DNA of 64,000 bases from Erythrobacter sp. Its GTDB lineage: Bacteria; Pseudomonadota; Alphaproteobacteria; Sphingomonadales; Sphingomonadaceae. This document shows, one piece after another, positions 15,336-24,802 of the stretch. Numbering within the stretch: position 1 is the first letter of the stretch; every line of letters starts with the position of its first letter. Location: NCBI RefSeq assembly GCF_011765465.1, contig NZ_CP050265.1:930001-994000 (forward strand), written 5' to 3'. The position numbers and the translations under genes are program-made. The notes below the pieces were generated by a model. The model was not told the DNA's origin, ran no database searches, and was given only the letters and a program-made list of their open reading frames with translations.

Positions 15336-15446
15336 TTCTTCGAGAAGGACCATTTCACCGTCGTCATCGTCGCCAATCCGGGCGCCGAATTCGCCGCACT
15401 GGGCGATCATCAGGCATTCTGGCAGCGGCTCGACGCGAATTTCTGA
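15336..15446 (+). pseudogene. C-terminal remnant of an unidentified protein
   Basis: TFFEKDHFTVVIVANPGAEF followed by AALGDHQAFWQRLDANF and a TGA stop reads like a real protein C-terminus, but has no upstream coding frame. Family not recognised. Confidence 0.35.
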
Positions 15447-15566
15447 ACGGCACGTGGCAAGCGGGCATGGCGATGCCGGACTGCAAGGGGACACAAGCAG
15501 CCCGGCATCATGGTGTGGGTGAGCGCCTCACGAAAGGCCGCGCTCACCCGGAACGGCGTCCGGCGA

Positions 15567-15905
15567 TCACCGGGCGACGAGGCGGATCTTGCGGTCCTTG
15601 CGGGCGAGCTGCTGCTGGCCGTATTTCGCCACCGCAAGGTCGCGCGAGGTCTTCGCCGCGATGCGGGTTTCCGCCTGGCATTCGCGCACCGCGCGGTCGA
15701 AGGTCGGCCTGCCTTCGGTCCTGCCGCAGACCGCTTCGACAGCGGCTTCGATGCGGCGGTCGAAGATCGCCTGGCCGGCCTCGCTCGACAGGTCGAGATC
15801 GGCATAGCTGATGTCGGCCGAGCGCGGCTCGGCGGCGTTCGCGGCCGAAAGCGGCAGGAGGCTCGCGGCGAAAGTGATGGCGGCGGTGGTGATGGTCTTG
15901 GTCAT
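15567..15905 (-). CDS. UrcA family protein
   Basis: This 112-residue exported protein has a signal peptide (MTKTITTAAITFAASLLPLSAANA) and then the UrcA pattern: ISYADLDLSSEAGQAIFDRR, AVEAVCG and CQAETRIAA, with two cysteines that could form a disulphide. UrcA-family proteins are common in Sphingomonadales and Caulobacterales and have no established function. I chose the ATG at 15905 because AGGAGAAG lies seven bases upstream; the frame extends to 16034 but that part is Arg-rich and non-secretory. It is divergent from the winged-helix/TPR regulator, which may control it. Confidence 0.85.
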   Translation of the reverse strand: MTKTITTAAITFAASLLPLSAANAAEPRSADISYADLDLSSEAGQAIFDRRIEAAVEAVCGRTEGRPTFDRAVRECQAETRIAAKTSRDLAVAKYGQQQLARKDRKIRLVAR

Positions 15906-16111
15906 GGGTCTTCTCCTCGTGTGCAGGGCGGCGGTGCGCCGCGTCCGGTTTGTCCGAGTGAGCCGTTCCGGTGTGATCCGGAGGGCCCGTCGGATGAGTT
16001 GGAGAATGACCGGGTCGACCTTATCGCGCTTCACAAGAGGCGTGATTTGGCCCTTATGAAAAGCTTATTTTTGCAGCTCGAAGGGTGACTTGGGGGGTGT
16101 TTTCTGCCCTA

Positions 16112-16148
16112 ATCGACATCGGGCGCGTTAATTGACGCAGATGTCGAT
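16112..16148. promoter_or_regulatory. Inverted repeat in the urcA / regulator divergent region
   Basis: ATCGACAT (16112-16119) and ATGTCGAT (16141-16148) are exact inverse copies separated by 21 bases, ending 18 bases before the regulator's start codon. Half-sites with roughly three-turn spacing are compatible with binding of a dimeric winged-helix regulator, for example autoregulation. Confidence 0.4.
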
Positions 16149-16166
16149 GCAGCGAGGCGCTACGCC

Positions 16167-18479
16167 ATGAACGAGCAACCGGGCCGGTCCGAGGAGGCGC
16201 TCGCACAGCGCGCGCGGCGCATCGACCTTGCCCATCACAGCGATTTCGCGCTCGGCCCGGTCCGGGTGCGGCCCTCGCTGCGGCGGATCGTCGGTCCGGA
16301 CGGCGAGGCAATGCTCGAGCCCAAGGTGATGCAGGTGCTTATCGCCCTGTCGGACCCGATCGGGGCGCTGCTTTCGCGCGACGACCTGATCGATCGCTGC
16401 TGGGACGGACGCGTGATCGGCGACACCTCGATCAACCGGGTGATCTCGCTGCTGCGCGGGGCGCTGCGCGATGTCGCAGGCGAGGCCGTCGTGGTCGAGA
16501 ACGTGCCCAAGGTCGGGTATCGGCTGGTGGTGCGCGAGAGCGAGGCGGAAGGCGAAGCGGATATTGCCGAAGGCGACGATGCGGACGCCCCCGGTTCTCC
16601 CGCTGCGGCGAAGAGCAGGCGAGGCCCGTTCTTCGCAGGAATCGCGGTGCTGGTCGCAGTCGCGCTCGCCGCTGTCTTCGCGCTGCTGCGCCCCACCGGC
16701 GATGAGCCCCTTCCCGACATCAGCGTCGCCATGCTCCCGCTCGGTGTCGCTGAGGGCGTCGACCCGCTCTACGCCGCCGGGCTAGAGAGCGAGCTGCGCG
16801 CCCAGTTCGCCCAGGTCGGGGCGATGGAAGTCACGGCCAGCGAAAGCGCGCGGATGCTGCTCGAGGAGGGCCTCTCCCCGACCGAGATCGGCAAGCGGCT
16901 CGGCGCGCACTATGTCTGGGCGGGCGATTTCGCGGTCGAGGCGGAGCGCGCCGCGCTCGACCTGCGCCTGATCGATGTCGATACGGGCGAGGAAGTCCTT
17001 GTCGACCGCCTGTCGAGCGCGCCCGACGCCGCCCAGCACCTGCCGTTCCGCACCGCCCGCTCGGTCTCGCTCGCGCTCGGTCGCCCGGTGCGCGAAAGCA
17101 CCCTGCCCGAAGCGGTCTCGGCGAGCGATTTCAAGCTCTACCTCGTCGCCAACGGGCTGATGCGCACTCGCGGGATGGACCAGCGCCGCGCGGCGCTCGA
17201 AATCCTCGGCGAGGTGACCGCGCGCAACCCGCGTTTCGCGGCCGGCTGGGGCGCGCTCGCCAAGGCCCATTTCCTCTATCCCGCGCAAGGGGTCGAGGAG
17301 ACCGCGCGATATCGCGGCATGGCGCGCGCCTTCGCCGAGCGCGCTCTCGAAATGCGGGCCGACACGGTCGAGGCGCTCAAGGTGATCGGCATCGCCTCGG
17401 AGGAACCCGAGGTCGCGCTCGCCAATCTCGAACGCGCGGTCGAACTCGACCCGGGCGATTCCGAAGCGTGGTTCTGGCTCTCGATCCAGCAGCAGCGTTT
17501 CCTGCTCGAAGGCGGCGATCCGATGGCGAGCGCGCTCCGGATGGTCGCGATCGACCCGCTCTGGCCGGCGGTCTGGAACGTCTCGACACTCGCCGCCGAA
17601 TTCGGCCGGGGCGACCTCGCGCGCAAGATGGAGCGCGACATCGCCGCCGCCTCGGCGACGCCGGCGCAGGAAATGTTCGCCGAAGCCCGGCTCGCCCGGC
17701 TCGAGGGCGACCTGTCGCGCTTCGTCGAGCTGACCACCCGCGCCTCGCGCACGGCGACCGATGGCGAGCGGCTTTACAGCATCTATATCCCCGACCGCAT
17801 GATCCGGCTGCTGCTCGACCTGCCGCTGGCCGATGGCCAGAGGGTGCGGCGGGGCAGCGCGCCCGGGATGCTCGAACGGCTCGATCGCGGCGACCTGCCC
17901 GCAAGGGCCGAGCTCGAACGGGCCGGGCTGGCGGGCAAGCGGGCGTGGGACGATCCGCGCTTCATGGAAGTGGCTGCGCCGCTTTTTCTCGAAACCGGAC
18001 GTGAGCGGGAGATGCTCGAGGATTACGACGCGCGTTTCGCAAGCCCCGCCGCCTTCGCCGCCCATGCCGAGCAGACCGGACAGCCCTATGCCGTCATCAC
18101 CGGCGTCTCGCCCTATCTCGTCCTCGCCCTGCGCCGCGCCGGACGCGACAATGAGGCGGCAGCGCACCTTGCCGCGATGAAGAAGGCGCTTTCCGAGGCG
18201 CGCGCCACCGGGCTCGAATGGCTCGATCCGCTGCTGCTCGAACTCGACATCGCCGCCCTCGAAGGTGACGCCGGGCGCGCCGCGGAGGTGGTCGCGAGGC
18301 TTCCCGATTTCGGCTGGCCCTTCGCCCCGGCGCGGGTCGATCCGAGCGTGCACAACCTGCTGCGCTCTGATCCGCTCTATGGCGAGATCCGCCAATTGCC
18401 CGAAGTCGACGCGGTTCTCGATCCAATCCGCCGCCGCTTATCAAGGGAGCGTGCGGAAGTGCTTTCGCTCGGCTTGTGA
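16167..18479 (+). CDS. Membrane-anchored winged-helix transcriptional regulator with TPR periplasmic domain (CadC-like)
   Basis: This is a 770-residue protein. An N-terminal OmpR/PhoB-type winged helix (residues about 28-125) contains LEPKVMQVLIAL, LLSRDDLIDRCW, DTSINRVISLLR and VPKVGYRL. One transmembrane helix (FFAGIAVLVAVALAAVFALL, residues about 152-171) separates it from a C-terminal region with DISVAMLPLG, the adenylate-cyclase/TolB-like N-terminal fold of such regulators, and then TPR-type helices (for example EVALANLERAVELDPGDSEAWFWLS). The architecture is that of one-component regulators that sense periplasmic or membrane signals. Its likely targets are its own promoter and divergent urcA. 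Confidence 0.88.
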   Translation: MNEQPGRSEEALAQRARRIDLAHHSDFALGPVRVRPSLRRIVGPDGEAMLEPKVMQVLIALSDPIGALLSRDDLIDRCWDGRVIGDTSINRVISLLRGALRDVAGEAVVVENVPKVGYRLVVRESEAEGEADIAEGDDADAPGSPAAAKSRRGPFFAGIAVLVAVALAAVFALLRPTGDEPLPDISVAMLPLGVAEGVDPLYAAGLESELRAQFAQVGAMEVTASESARMLLEEGLSPTEIGKRLGAHYVWAGDFAVEAERAALDLRLIDVDTGEEVLVDRLSSAPDAAQHLPFRTARSVSLALGRPVRESTLPEAVSASDFKLYLVANGLMRTRGMDQRRAALEILGEVTARNPRFAAGWGALAKAHFLYPAQGVEETARYRGMARAFAERALEMRADTVEALKVIGIASEEPEVALANLERAVELDPGDSEAWFWLSIQQQRFLLEGGDPMASALRMVAIDPLWPAVWNVSTLAAEFGRGDLARKMERDIAAASATPAQEMFAEARLARLEGDLSRFVELTTRASRTATDGERLYSIYIPDRMIRLLLDLPLADGQRVRRGSAPGMLERLDRGDLPARAELERAGLAGKRAWDDPRFMEVAAPLFLETGREREMLEDYDARFASPAAFAAHAEQTGQPYAVITGVSPYLVLALRRAGRDNEAAAHLAAMKKALSEARATGLEWLDPLLLELDIAALEGDAGRAAEVVARLPDFGWPFAPARVDPSVHNLLRSDPLYGEIRQLPEVDAVLDPIRRRLSRERAEVLSLGL

Positions 18480-18676
18480 TTGGTCAGGTTGGCCCGCAAC
18501 TGAAAAATCTCGCGCTTCCCTTCGCCCAAGGCATCAGGAGGCGTTGAGTTCAGCCCCGGTCCTTACCATGCTTGATGGTTCGGGTTTGAGCTCGTCGCAT
18601 TTCCCGGCAACCAGATGCCAAGGCGATGTTCGCTTTGGTCCGAGCAGCGGAAGGTAAGCCGGCGCTTGGTCGTTCA

Positions 18677-21600
18677 TCAGCGCAAGTCGCCCACCGTGAT
18701 GAATGGCGCCCAACTGCTTGGATGATCGGCGAATTCCAGGCTTTCGTCGTTCCGGACATCGATCATCGCCAATTGCAATGCCGTGCCGCGCGACATTCCC
18801 GGGTTTTCGGCCAGCATCCGGACAGCCCCGGATGTCAGCAGGGGGGCGACATCGTCACGCACGGGCCAATGCGAGGCGAGGAGGCTGCGTGCTCCGGCAA
18901 AGAAGAACGACCGTGCAAGGCCGGACAGGCTGCCGCCGCCGAGGCCGTCGGCAGCCGCGGTGTTGCAGGCGCTCAGCATGACCCAGTCGGCCGACAGGTC
19001 GAGCGTGAGGATTTCCGATGCGGTGAGCAGGCCATCGTCATGCATCGTCGCTTCCTCGGGAGGTGTGAAGACGAGCCCCGGCTCGGACGCTATGCCGCCT
19101 TCTCCGGCTTTCAGCCCATGCGTCGCGAAAGCCAGGAACCGCACATTGGACAGGTCTTCATCCTTGACCGAAGATTCGGTTGCAGAAGCGCCGAGATAGA
19201 GCACCTCGGAGCCCTGCTGCAGCGATTGCGCCAGCATCCGCACTTCCTGCGCCGTGCCCGGCAGGCGCGCAAGAGCGCGTATGCTTGCCGGGTCGGCCAG
19301 TGGCGGCCCGTCCCTGCCATTGGCGGAAAGGGCGATGCGCGTGCTGGCGACCGAACCTGCGTTACGCCCGCCGCGGGTTGCCGCTTCTCCTTCGAGAATC
19401 GGGTCGGCAAAGCCGACGATCGAGCGCTGCCTGCTTGCGGTTTTCACGTTCGTACGGAGAAAGGCGAGCGAGGCGATAGATGGCAATTGCGCCATCGCGA
19501 ACCGATCTCCCAGCCAGGACATCGCCCGGTAATCGTGATGCCTCTCGCCTGCGGTATCGGGCGCGGCAGCCACAAGGACGGTCAACGGGATCGACGCGAG
19601 CTCCGGCCCGGTCGCATAGAGAAGCGCATCGCTGGCCGCGAGGACCGGCATCACGGGTTCGATGAGTTCGCGGAATAGATCATGCGCGGCCCCGGCCTCG
19701 AAGCCTGCGTCCCAGTAACTGATTACGCCTGCACCCCAAGGGTCGAGATCCTCGCGAAGCCTGCGTGCAGACCCGGCGACTTCGTCGGCCGTCAGGTCCG
19801 ACTTGTGCCAGGCTTCGCCTTCGGGAGTGACGGCCATGACGTGCGTGCCGTATTCCGTGGGCAGGACCAGGACCACGGCTTCACCTTGCCCCAGCAGCGC
19901 GCGCGCCTCGGCAAGGGGAAGCGCTCTGGGGCGGATCAGCCGGAAGAATTCGGGCGCGGCCTGCTGCAGTTGCCAGTCGATGTCTTCCTGGCGCGCCACA
20001 GCCTGCCGATACTCCCGGCTGCCTGCCATTCCATCGCGCGCCAGGCTGGCGATTTCCCGGGATATGGCCTCGCGTTGGCGGGCCAGCTCCCCGAACCCTG
20101 CGCGCGCCGCGAACTCGCTTGCCGCGTTCTGCGCGACCGCCCGTGTCGCGCGGTCCTGCAGGGCGTCCTGCGCGGCGGCGAAGGCTTCGGCGAACAGGGC
20201 TTTGTCCGCGTCGCCATTTTCCTGTGCGAGACGCCATGCCGCTTCCACGAAACCGGAGAACTGCTGTCTTGCATCCTGCCCGAAAGGAAGGTCTTCCGGT
20301 GCCGAGAACTGATCCGCGATCACGGCATTGGCTTCCGCGCCCGGCGGGCGATTGTCGCGCACGCCGCGCAGATAGCGGATCGCGAACCGAGCGCTGTCGA
20401 GAGCAAGGGCGGACCGAGTGTCGGCTCGCAGGAGGATGCGGGCGAGCTGCGAGCGGGCCTGCGGCAGATAATATTCGCGCTCCACCGGGTCCGATCCCGG
20501 CTGCCAGGGATAAAGTTGCTCGGGCGGCACCTCGTTGAGGTCAGGTGCGAGAACGGCCCGCGCAAGGGCTTCGGCTGCCAGGTCGCTGTTTCCCAGCGCC
20601 GCCTGGGCGTTCGCCAGATAGGCAATGACGGTCACTTCCATGTCGGACTGGCCGAAATTGTCATCGCCCAGCGCATCGAGCCAGCGTGCCGCCTCTTCCA
20701 CGACCAGGTCGTAGCGGCCTGCTTCGGTCATCCCGCGCAGCAGTTCGCGGGTTGCGAAGTAGAGGGGATAGGGACGAAATGCGCCGATCTCGCGCAGCTC
20801 GAGATCGCGCGACGTCACGAGATTCTCGACAAGTGCATCGCCCGACAAGTCCGCCCGTTTTTCGAACAGGTTCCGCAGTTCGGAGCGTGCCGGTTCGTCA
20901 TAGGTGTCGAGGCGCCAATCGAATTCCGACGGAAGGTCTTCCGATGCGAACATGGCCTGACGCTCGGCGTCTTGCTGCCAATTTTCCAGATTCCCGGCCA
21001 GCTGCCGCACCAGCGCATTGTCCTGCCCCAGCCGCGCTTGCGCGGCGGGGAGGGCCTCGGCGGAAAGCCGGCTGACCAGGTCGACATGGACCCGGTCGTA
21101 ATCGACGGCGCGCACGGCAAGGGTGGCACGGGCAAGCGTCCGGAGGTAAATTTCGCTGTCCGGCGTGTAGGTGCGCTCGACATAGCGAAGCAGGGCCATC
21201 GTCGCCTGCAGCCATGCCGCGTCGGACTGCCAGGTGGTCCTTTGCTCCTGATATTCGGAAAACAGCTCGGCATAGCGTGCGTCCGTCGCAATCGCCTGCC
21301 GCTCGATCCCAGTTACCTGCTGGGGCGGGGATGACGGCAGTGCGGCGAAATCGCGCGGACCGGGCAGGAACTCGTATGTGTCGGGCGCCCGTCTATCGAT
21401 AAGTCCTGCGCTCTCCAGCGCGCTGTCGCGTCGCCGGCGAAGGATCCTGCTCAGCGCATGATCCGGGCCCAGCCTCCTCGCGACGGCCGGAAAGGCCTCG
21501 ACGTATAGTTGTCGCATGAAAGCCGAGTATCGCCCTTCGAGATCCAGGTAATTGACGACATCGAAGGTTTGGTCGAGCGTCTGAAGATAGAGGTTGTCAT

Positions 21601-21841
21601 CGGGCTGATAGGCTTGCGCGACATAGGCCATCAGCTCCACGGAGGTTTCCAGGACAGCCTCGTCACCGGACGCATTCCGGATCGCGGCGAAGAGCTCGGC
21701 GTAGCGGGGATCCGCAGCGATCGCCTCGCTTTCGATCGGATCGATGGTCTGCGCCGCAACGGCGAGGTTGCCGCCCGGAGCGAACATCAGGATACCAACG
21801 CAAGCGAAACCCAGTACAGACAATCGATGACGCAACCGCAC
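18677..21841 (-). CDS. Exported CHAT-domain protein with TPR-like repeats
   Basis: This is a 1054-residue protein. The GTG at 21841 is preceded by GAGGGGGG and opens a signal peptide (RLRHRLSVLGFACVGILMFA, cleavage near AVAAQ). Helical repeats containing TDARYAELF-type motifs occupy the first two thirds, with coiled-coil-like REAISREIASLARDG segments. The C-terminal CHAT caspase-like peptidase domain has LLYATGPELASIPL, ATHG (His at about 908) and LSACNTA (Cys at about 959), so the His-Cys dyad is intact. CHAT proteins with TPRs are widespread, mostly without known substrates. It faces the regulator gene across 197 bases without an obvious terminator. Confidence 0.9.
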   Translation of the reverse strand: MRLRHRLSVLGFACVGILMFAPGGNLAVAAQTIDPIESEAIAADPRYAELFAAIRNASGDEAVLETSVELMAYVAQAYQPDDNLYLQTLDQTFDVVNYLDLEGRYSAFMRQLYVEAFPAVARRLGPDHALSRILRRRRDSALESAGLIDRRAPDTYEFLPGPRDFAALPSSPPQQVTGIERQAIATDARYAELFSEYQEQRTTWQSDAAWLQATMALLRYVERTYTPDSEIYLRTLARATLAVRAVDYDRVHVDLVSRLSAEALPAAQARLGQDNALVRQLAGNLENWQQDAERQAMFASEDLPSEFDWRLDTYDEPARSELRNLFEKRADLSGDALVENLVTSRDLELREIGAFRPYPLYFATRELLRGMTEAGRYDLVVEEAARWLDALGDDNFGQSDMEVTVIAYLANAQAALGNSDLAAEALARAVLAPDLNEVPPEQLYPWQPGSDPVEREYYLPQARSQLARILLRADTRSALALDSARFAIRYLRGVRDNRPPGAEANAVIADQFSAPEDLPFGQDARQQFSGFVEAAWRLAQENGDADKALFAEAFAAAQDALQDRATRAVAQNAASEFAARAGFGELARQREAISREIASLARDGMAGSREYRQAVARQEDIDWQLQQAAPEFFRLIRPRALPLAEARALLGQGEAVVLVLPTEYGTHVMAVTPEGEAWHKSDLTADEVAGSARRLREDLDPWGAGVISYWDAGFEAGAAHDLFRELIEPVMPVLAASDALLYATGPELASIPLTVLVAAAPDTAGERHHDYRAMSWLGDRFAMAQLPSIASLAFLRTNVKTASRQRSIVGFADPILEGEAATRGGRNAGSVASTRIALSANGRDGPPLADPASIRALARLPGTAQEVRMLAQSLQQGSEVLYLGASATESSVKDEDLSNVRFLAFATHGLKAGEGGIASEPGLVFTPPEEATMHDDGLLTASEILTLDLSADWVMLSACNTAAADGLGGGSLSGLARSFFFAGARSLLASHWPVRDDVAPLLTSGAVRMLAENPGMSRGTALQLAMIDVRNDESLEFADHPSSWAPFITVGDLR

Positions 21842-22507
21842 GCTTACCCCCCTCAAGCCTTCTTCATGACGCGAACGTCACCAGGCAAACGCCTGCGAAC
21901 GGACGGTCATGTTTGAGAGACAAGCTTGTCTGCCTGCAAGGGCAAATATCCAATAGGCTGTGTCCGGATCATTCTTGAATGGCCGGTGATCCAATTCGAC
22001 CGTCACTGGAGCAGCAGGTTGCTCCGACGACAAGACAAACGTGATACGTCGAGTCATCCTGGTTGCAGACGGTCGGAGCGACGATAAAGGGGCCGCCGGC
22101 CGTTGGAAAGCTGAACGAGATCATATCCTCGCTGGAGCGTCTCCTCACTCACTCAAAAGCAAACTTGGGCGATCCGCTTCTTCCGCGATCGCGAGCGACG
22201 GCTGCGAGGTCGGGGGCGCAATTCGTTTGGCAGGGACTCCAAATCGATCATGCCGCATCATTCAGGCCGAAGTCGGAAACCCGTTACTCGAACAACGCCG
22301 TGTCGGTCGTCTTCTTTTCAGTCGGCGCAAACGGCGTCGCTGAAATATCAAAGCAGCGCCGAATGCACCGTGTCTTGTGAATTCGGTCTAGGCTCGAACG
22401 CGTCCTCGTGATCTCGTCAAGATCGAAGCCATGTGCTTCGGCATCCTTCCTGCTGATCTTGGCTAAGGCAGGCTTGCGTTATCTGTCGAGGCGCAGCGCG
22501 GTATGAA
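21842..22507. other. Intergenic region, no gene recognised
   Basis: About 666 bases between the CHAT gene and tRNA-Asn. Base composition is less GC-rich than in neighbouring genes. Open frames here (for example 22041-22343 and 22063-22380) overlap one another and show no family motif or ribosome site. It presumably contains the CHAT gene promoter at its left edge. Confidence 0.5.
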
Positions 22508-22582
22508 TGGCTCCCCGAGTTGGATTCGAACCAACGACCAAGTGATTAACAGTCACCTACTCTACCGCTGAGCTATCGGGGA
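22508..22582 (-). tRNA. tRNA-Asn (anticodon GTT)
   Basis: On the minus strand TCCCCGA pairs with TCGGGGA, the D arm is GCTCAGCGGTAGAGT, the anticodon stem-loop contains CTGTTAA with anticodon GTT, and the T arm reads TTGGTTCGAATCCAA. Discriminator G and CCA are encoded at 22508-22511. It decodes both Asn codons. Confidence 0.96.
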
Positions 22583-22690
22583 GCAGCCCCGGTCTGTCTG
22601 CCGGAGCGAGCCGCGCGTATATGGGGGCATATCCCGTTTTGCAAGAGTGTTTTGAAGTGGATTTCCCGAGCTTGCGGCTGAGGCATCAGG

Positions 22691-23494
22691 TCATGCGGTG
22701 ACGAACTGTTCGGAGACGATCCGCTCCTCTAGGCTCTGGCCTGGATCGAACAGCAGTTCGAGCTCGGTATCGCGCGCGATCTCCAGACTCACTTCGGCGA
22801 TGTCTCGCAATTCCTTCTGGTCGGCGACCGCGGCGACCGGGCGCTTGACCGGTTCGAGCACCTTCAGCACGATCTTCATCCGGTCGGGCAGGATCGCCCC
22901 GCGCCAGCGCCGCGGGCGGAAGGGGCTGATCGGGGTCAGCGCGAGAACCTCGCTGTCCAAGGGCAGGATCGGCCCGTTGGCCGACAGGTTGTAGGCCGTC
23001 GAACCCGCCGGCGTCGCCACGAGCACCCCGTCGCAGACCAACTCGCGGATCCGCACGCGACTTCCTACCGTGACCTCGATCTTGGCCGTCTGGCGGGTTT
23101 CGCGCAGGATCGACAATTCATTGATCGCGCACAGGGAATGGCGCTCTCCGCGCTGGGTCACCGCCTCGATCCGCAGGGGCGCGATCGCCTTGTGCTTCGC
23201 CCGGTTCAAGCGCCCCAGCACGTCCATGCGCGGGGTATAACGGTTCATCAGGAACCCGACCGTGCCGAGGTTCATCCCGAAGGCGGGGATGATGCGGCCC
23301 GAATCGAGCATCTCGTGCAGGGTCTGCAACATGAACCCGTCCCCGCCGAGGACCACCGCACTATCGGCCTCCTCGAGCGGGGCCCAGTCGTGCTGGCCGA
23401 CGAGGACATCGTAAGCCGACTGCGCACGCTCGGTATCGGACGCGAGCAGGCAGGGCCTCGTGAACTGGTGCGGCTCTACGCCTGTCCTCGCCAT
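22691..23494 (-). CDS. nadK: NAD kinase
   Basis: This 267-residue protein phosphorylates NAD to NADP with ATP. The diagnostic GGDG motif is in VVLGGDGFMLQTLHE, and the NE/D segment CAINELSILRETRQTA is followed by the glycine-rich LVATPAGSTAYNLSANGPI motif, which binds NAD and ATP. The C-terminal LELLFDPGQSLEERI completes the domain. I chose the ATG at 23494 because GGGGGAGAGA lies directly upstream; the longer frame to 23533 adds a non-conserved head. The gene is divergent from the EAL gene across about 208 bases. Confidence 0.96.
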   Translation of the reverse strand: MARTGVEPHQFTRPCLLASDTERAQSAYDVLVGQHDWAPLEEADSAVVLGGDGFMLQTLHEMLDSGRIIPAFGMNLGTVGFLMNRYTPRMDVLGRLNRAKHKAIAPLRIEAVTQRGERHSLCAINELSILRETRQTAKIEVTVGSRVRIRELVCDGVLVATPAGSTAYNLSANGPILPLDSEVLALTPISPFRPRRWRGAILPDRMKIVLKVLEPVKRPVAAVADQKELRDIAEVSLEIARDTELELLFDPGQSLEERIVSEQFVTA

Positions 23495-23702
23495 TCTCTC
23501 CCCCGTCCGGCCCTTTGCGATGCTCCCCGACACCTCGCGGCAATTGCAGATTCGTCACCATGTTTCAATTCAGGCCGTCTTCCCGATTAGCCTGCCTTTT
23601 TCGAGCAGGCCATGCTTAAGAAAGCACCACGCGGTTATCGGCGGGCCTTTCGATGGAAGACCCGTGAAAACGAGATCCGATCGCGAGGGAGCGCGAAACC
23701 TG

Positions 23703-24551
23703 ATGGAACGGCGACAATCGCTGCGAGGAACCGGGCACGCAGCAATGCCCAAGGGCGGCTCGATCATGCCGGGCGTGCGCCCCGGCGCGCTCGAGGCGGA
23801 CCTGCTCTCCGCGCTCGACCGGCGCGAGATCGAAGTCCTGTTCCAGCCGCAGTTCTCCGCCGCGACAGGCGCGGTCGCCGGGGCCGAGGCGCTGGCGCGC
23901 TGGCGCCACCCGACTCTCGGCGAGATCGGCGCGCGCGACCTGTTCGCCATCGCCGAGCGCGCCGCGCTTGTCGCGCCGCTCTCGCGCCATGTCGTCGCGC
24001 GCGCGCTGGAGGATGCGGCGCGCTGGCCGGAAACGCTCACGCTCTCGCTCAACATCACGCCGGAGGAGTTGGGCGACCCGCGCTTCGCGGCCGATTTCGC
24101 GGGGCTGATCGGGCGTAGCGAGATCGCGCCGCACCGGCTGATGCTGGAGATCACCGAGGATCTGCTGCTGCGCAACCTGAAACAGGCGGGCGAGGCGCTG
24201 GCCGCGCTTCGCAAGCTCGGCTTTCGCACCGCGCTCGACGATTTCGGCGCGGGCTTCTGCAATTTCCGCTACCTGCGCGAACTGCCGCTCGACGCGCTGA
24301 AACTCGACAAGACCATGCTGGACAGCGTACCGCGCGATCCGACCGCGCTCGCGGTGCTGCGAGCAATGATCCAGCTCGGCAAGGCGCTCGACCTCACGGT
24401 CTATGCCGAGGGCGTCGAAAGCGAAATCCAGCGCGCCGCCGTGGTGAGCGAAGGGTGCGATTACTGGCAGGGCTTCCTGCGTGCACAGCCGATGAAAAGC
24501 GAGGCCGTGCTCGCACTCGCCCGCACCGCGCGGGGCAAGGGCCACGGGTAA
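23703..24551 (+). CDS. EAL-domain cyclic-di-GMP phosphodiesterase
   Basis: This 282-residue protein is essentially a stand-alone EAL domain. The hydrolytic residues are all present: EALARW (the EAL signature), Asn in LSLNIT, Glu in LEITEDL, the DDFGAGF loop, Lys in LKLDK, Glu in AEGVES and Gln in YWQGF. It is therefore predicted to cleave c-di-GMP to pGpG. There is no GGDEF, PAS or membrane segment, so it would act in the cytosol. The ATG at 23703 follows GAGGGAG; the open frame extends back to 23460 over the nadK start, which is not plausible. Downstream is a 251-base spacer with no gene. Confidence 0.92.
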   Translation: MERRQSLRGTGHAAMPKGGSIMPGVRPGALEADLLSALDRREIEVLFQPQFSAATGAVAGAEALARWRHPTLGEIGARDLFAIAERAALVAPLSRHVVARALEDAARWPETLTLSLNITPEELGDPRFAADFAGLIGRSEIAPHRLMLEITEDLLLRNLKQAGEALAALRKLGFRTALDDFGAGFCNFRYLRELPLDALKLDKTMLDSVPRDPTALAVLRAMIQLGKALDLTVYAEGVESEIQRAAVVSEGCDYWQGFLRAQPMKSEAVLALARTARGKGHG

Positions 24552-24802
24552 CCCTGCGGCCAAAGCGGACAAAGGTTACACCCTGTCACCTTTTCGGCGC
24601 GCCGATTTCGCCAGTAATGCCGGTATCTTACAGTGGAAATCGCGAAAGTGACGGACACGGGGAAGGGGGGCTTTTTCGCTCATTCTTCGCGCGCCTGATG
24701 CCCTCAAGGGGCGCGGGTGGGGATGACGACGATGCGAAGGAGCAGGCGGAGTCTCTAGAGCCGCGCGGCTGTGTAGGAAATGGCGCCTTTCTGAGGGCAC
24801 CC

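Larger units (their letters stand above)
14671..15566. other. Degenerate region with gene remnants
   Basis: About 900 bases without an intact gene. Short protein-like stretches occur in different frames and strands and are interrupted by stops. Two are listed separately (15215-15302 and 15336-15446). A third, on the minus strand about 15080-15225, reads LRVGFKAKKFATWRNQLNRV and continues with ILDQFGNTTSVKDY; I cannot assign it. The mixture suggests past insertion and deletion downstream of the tRNA. Confidence 0.5.
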
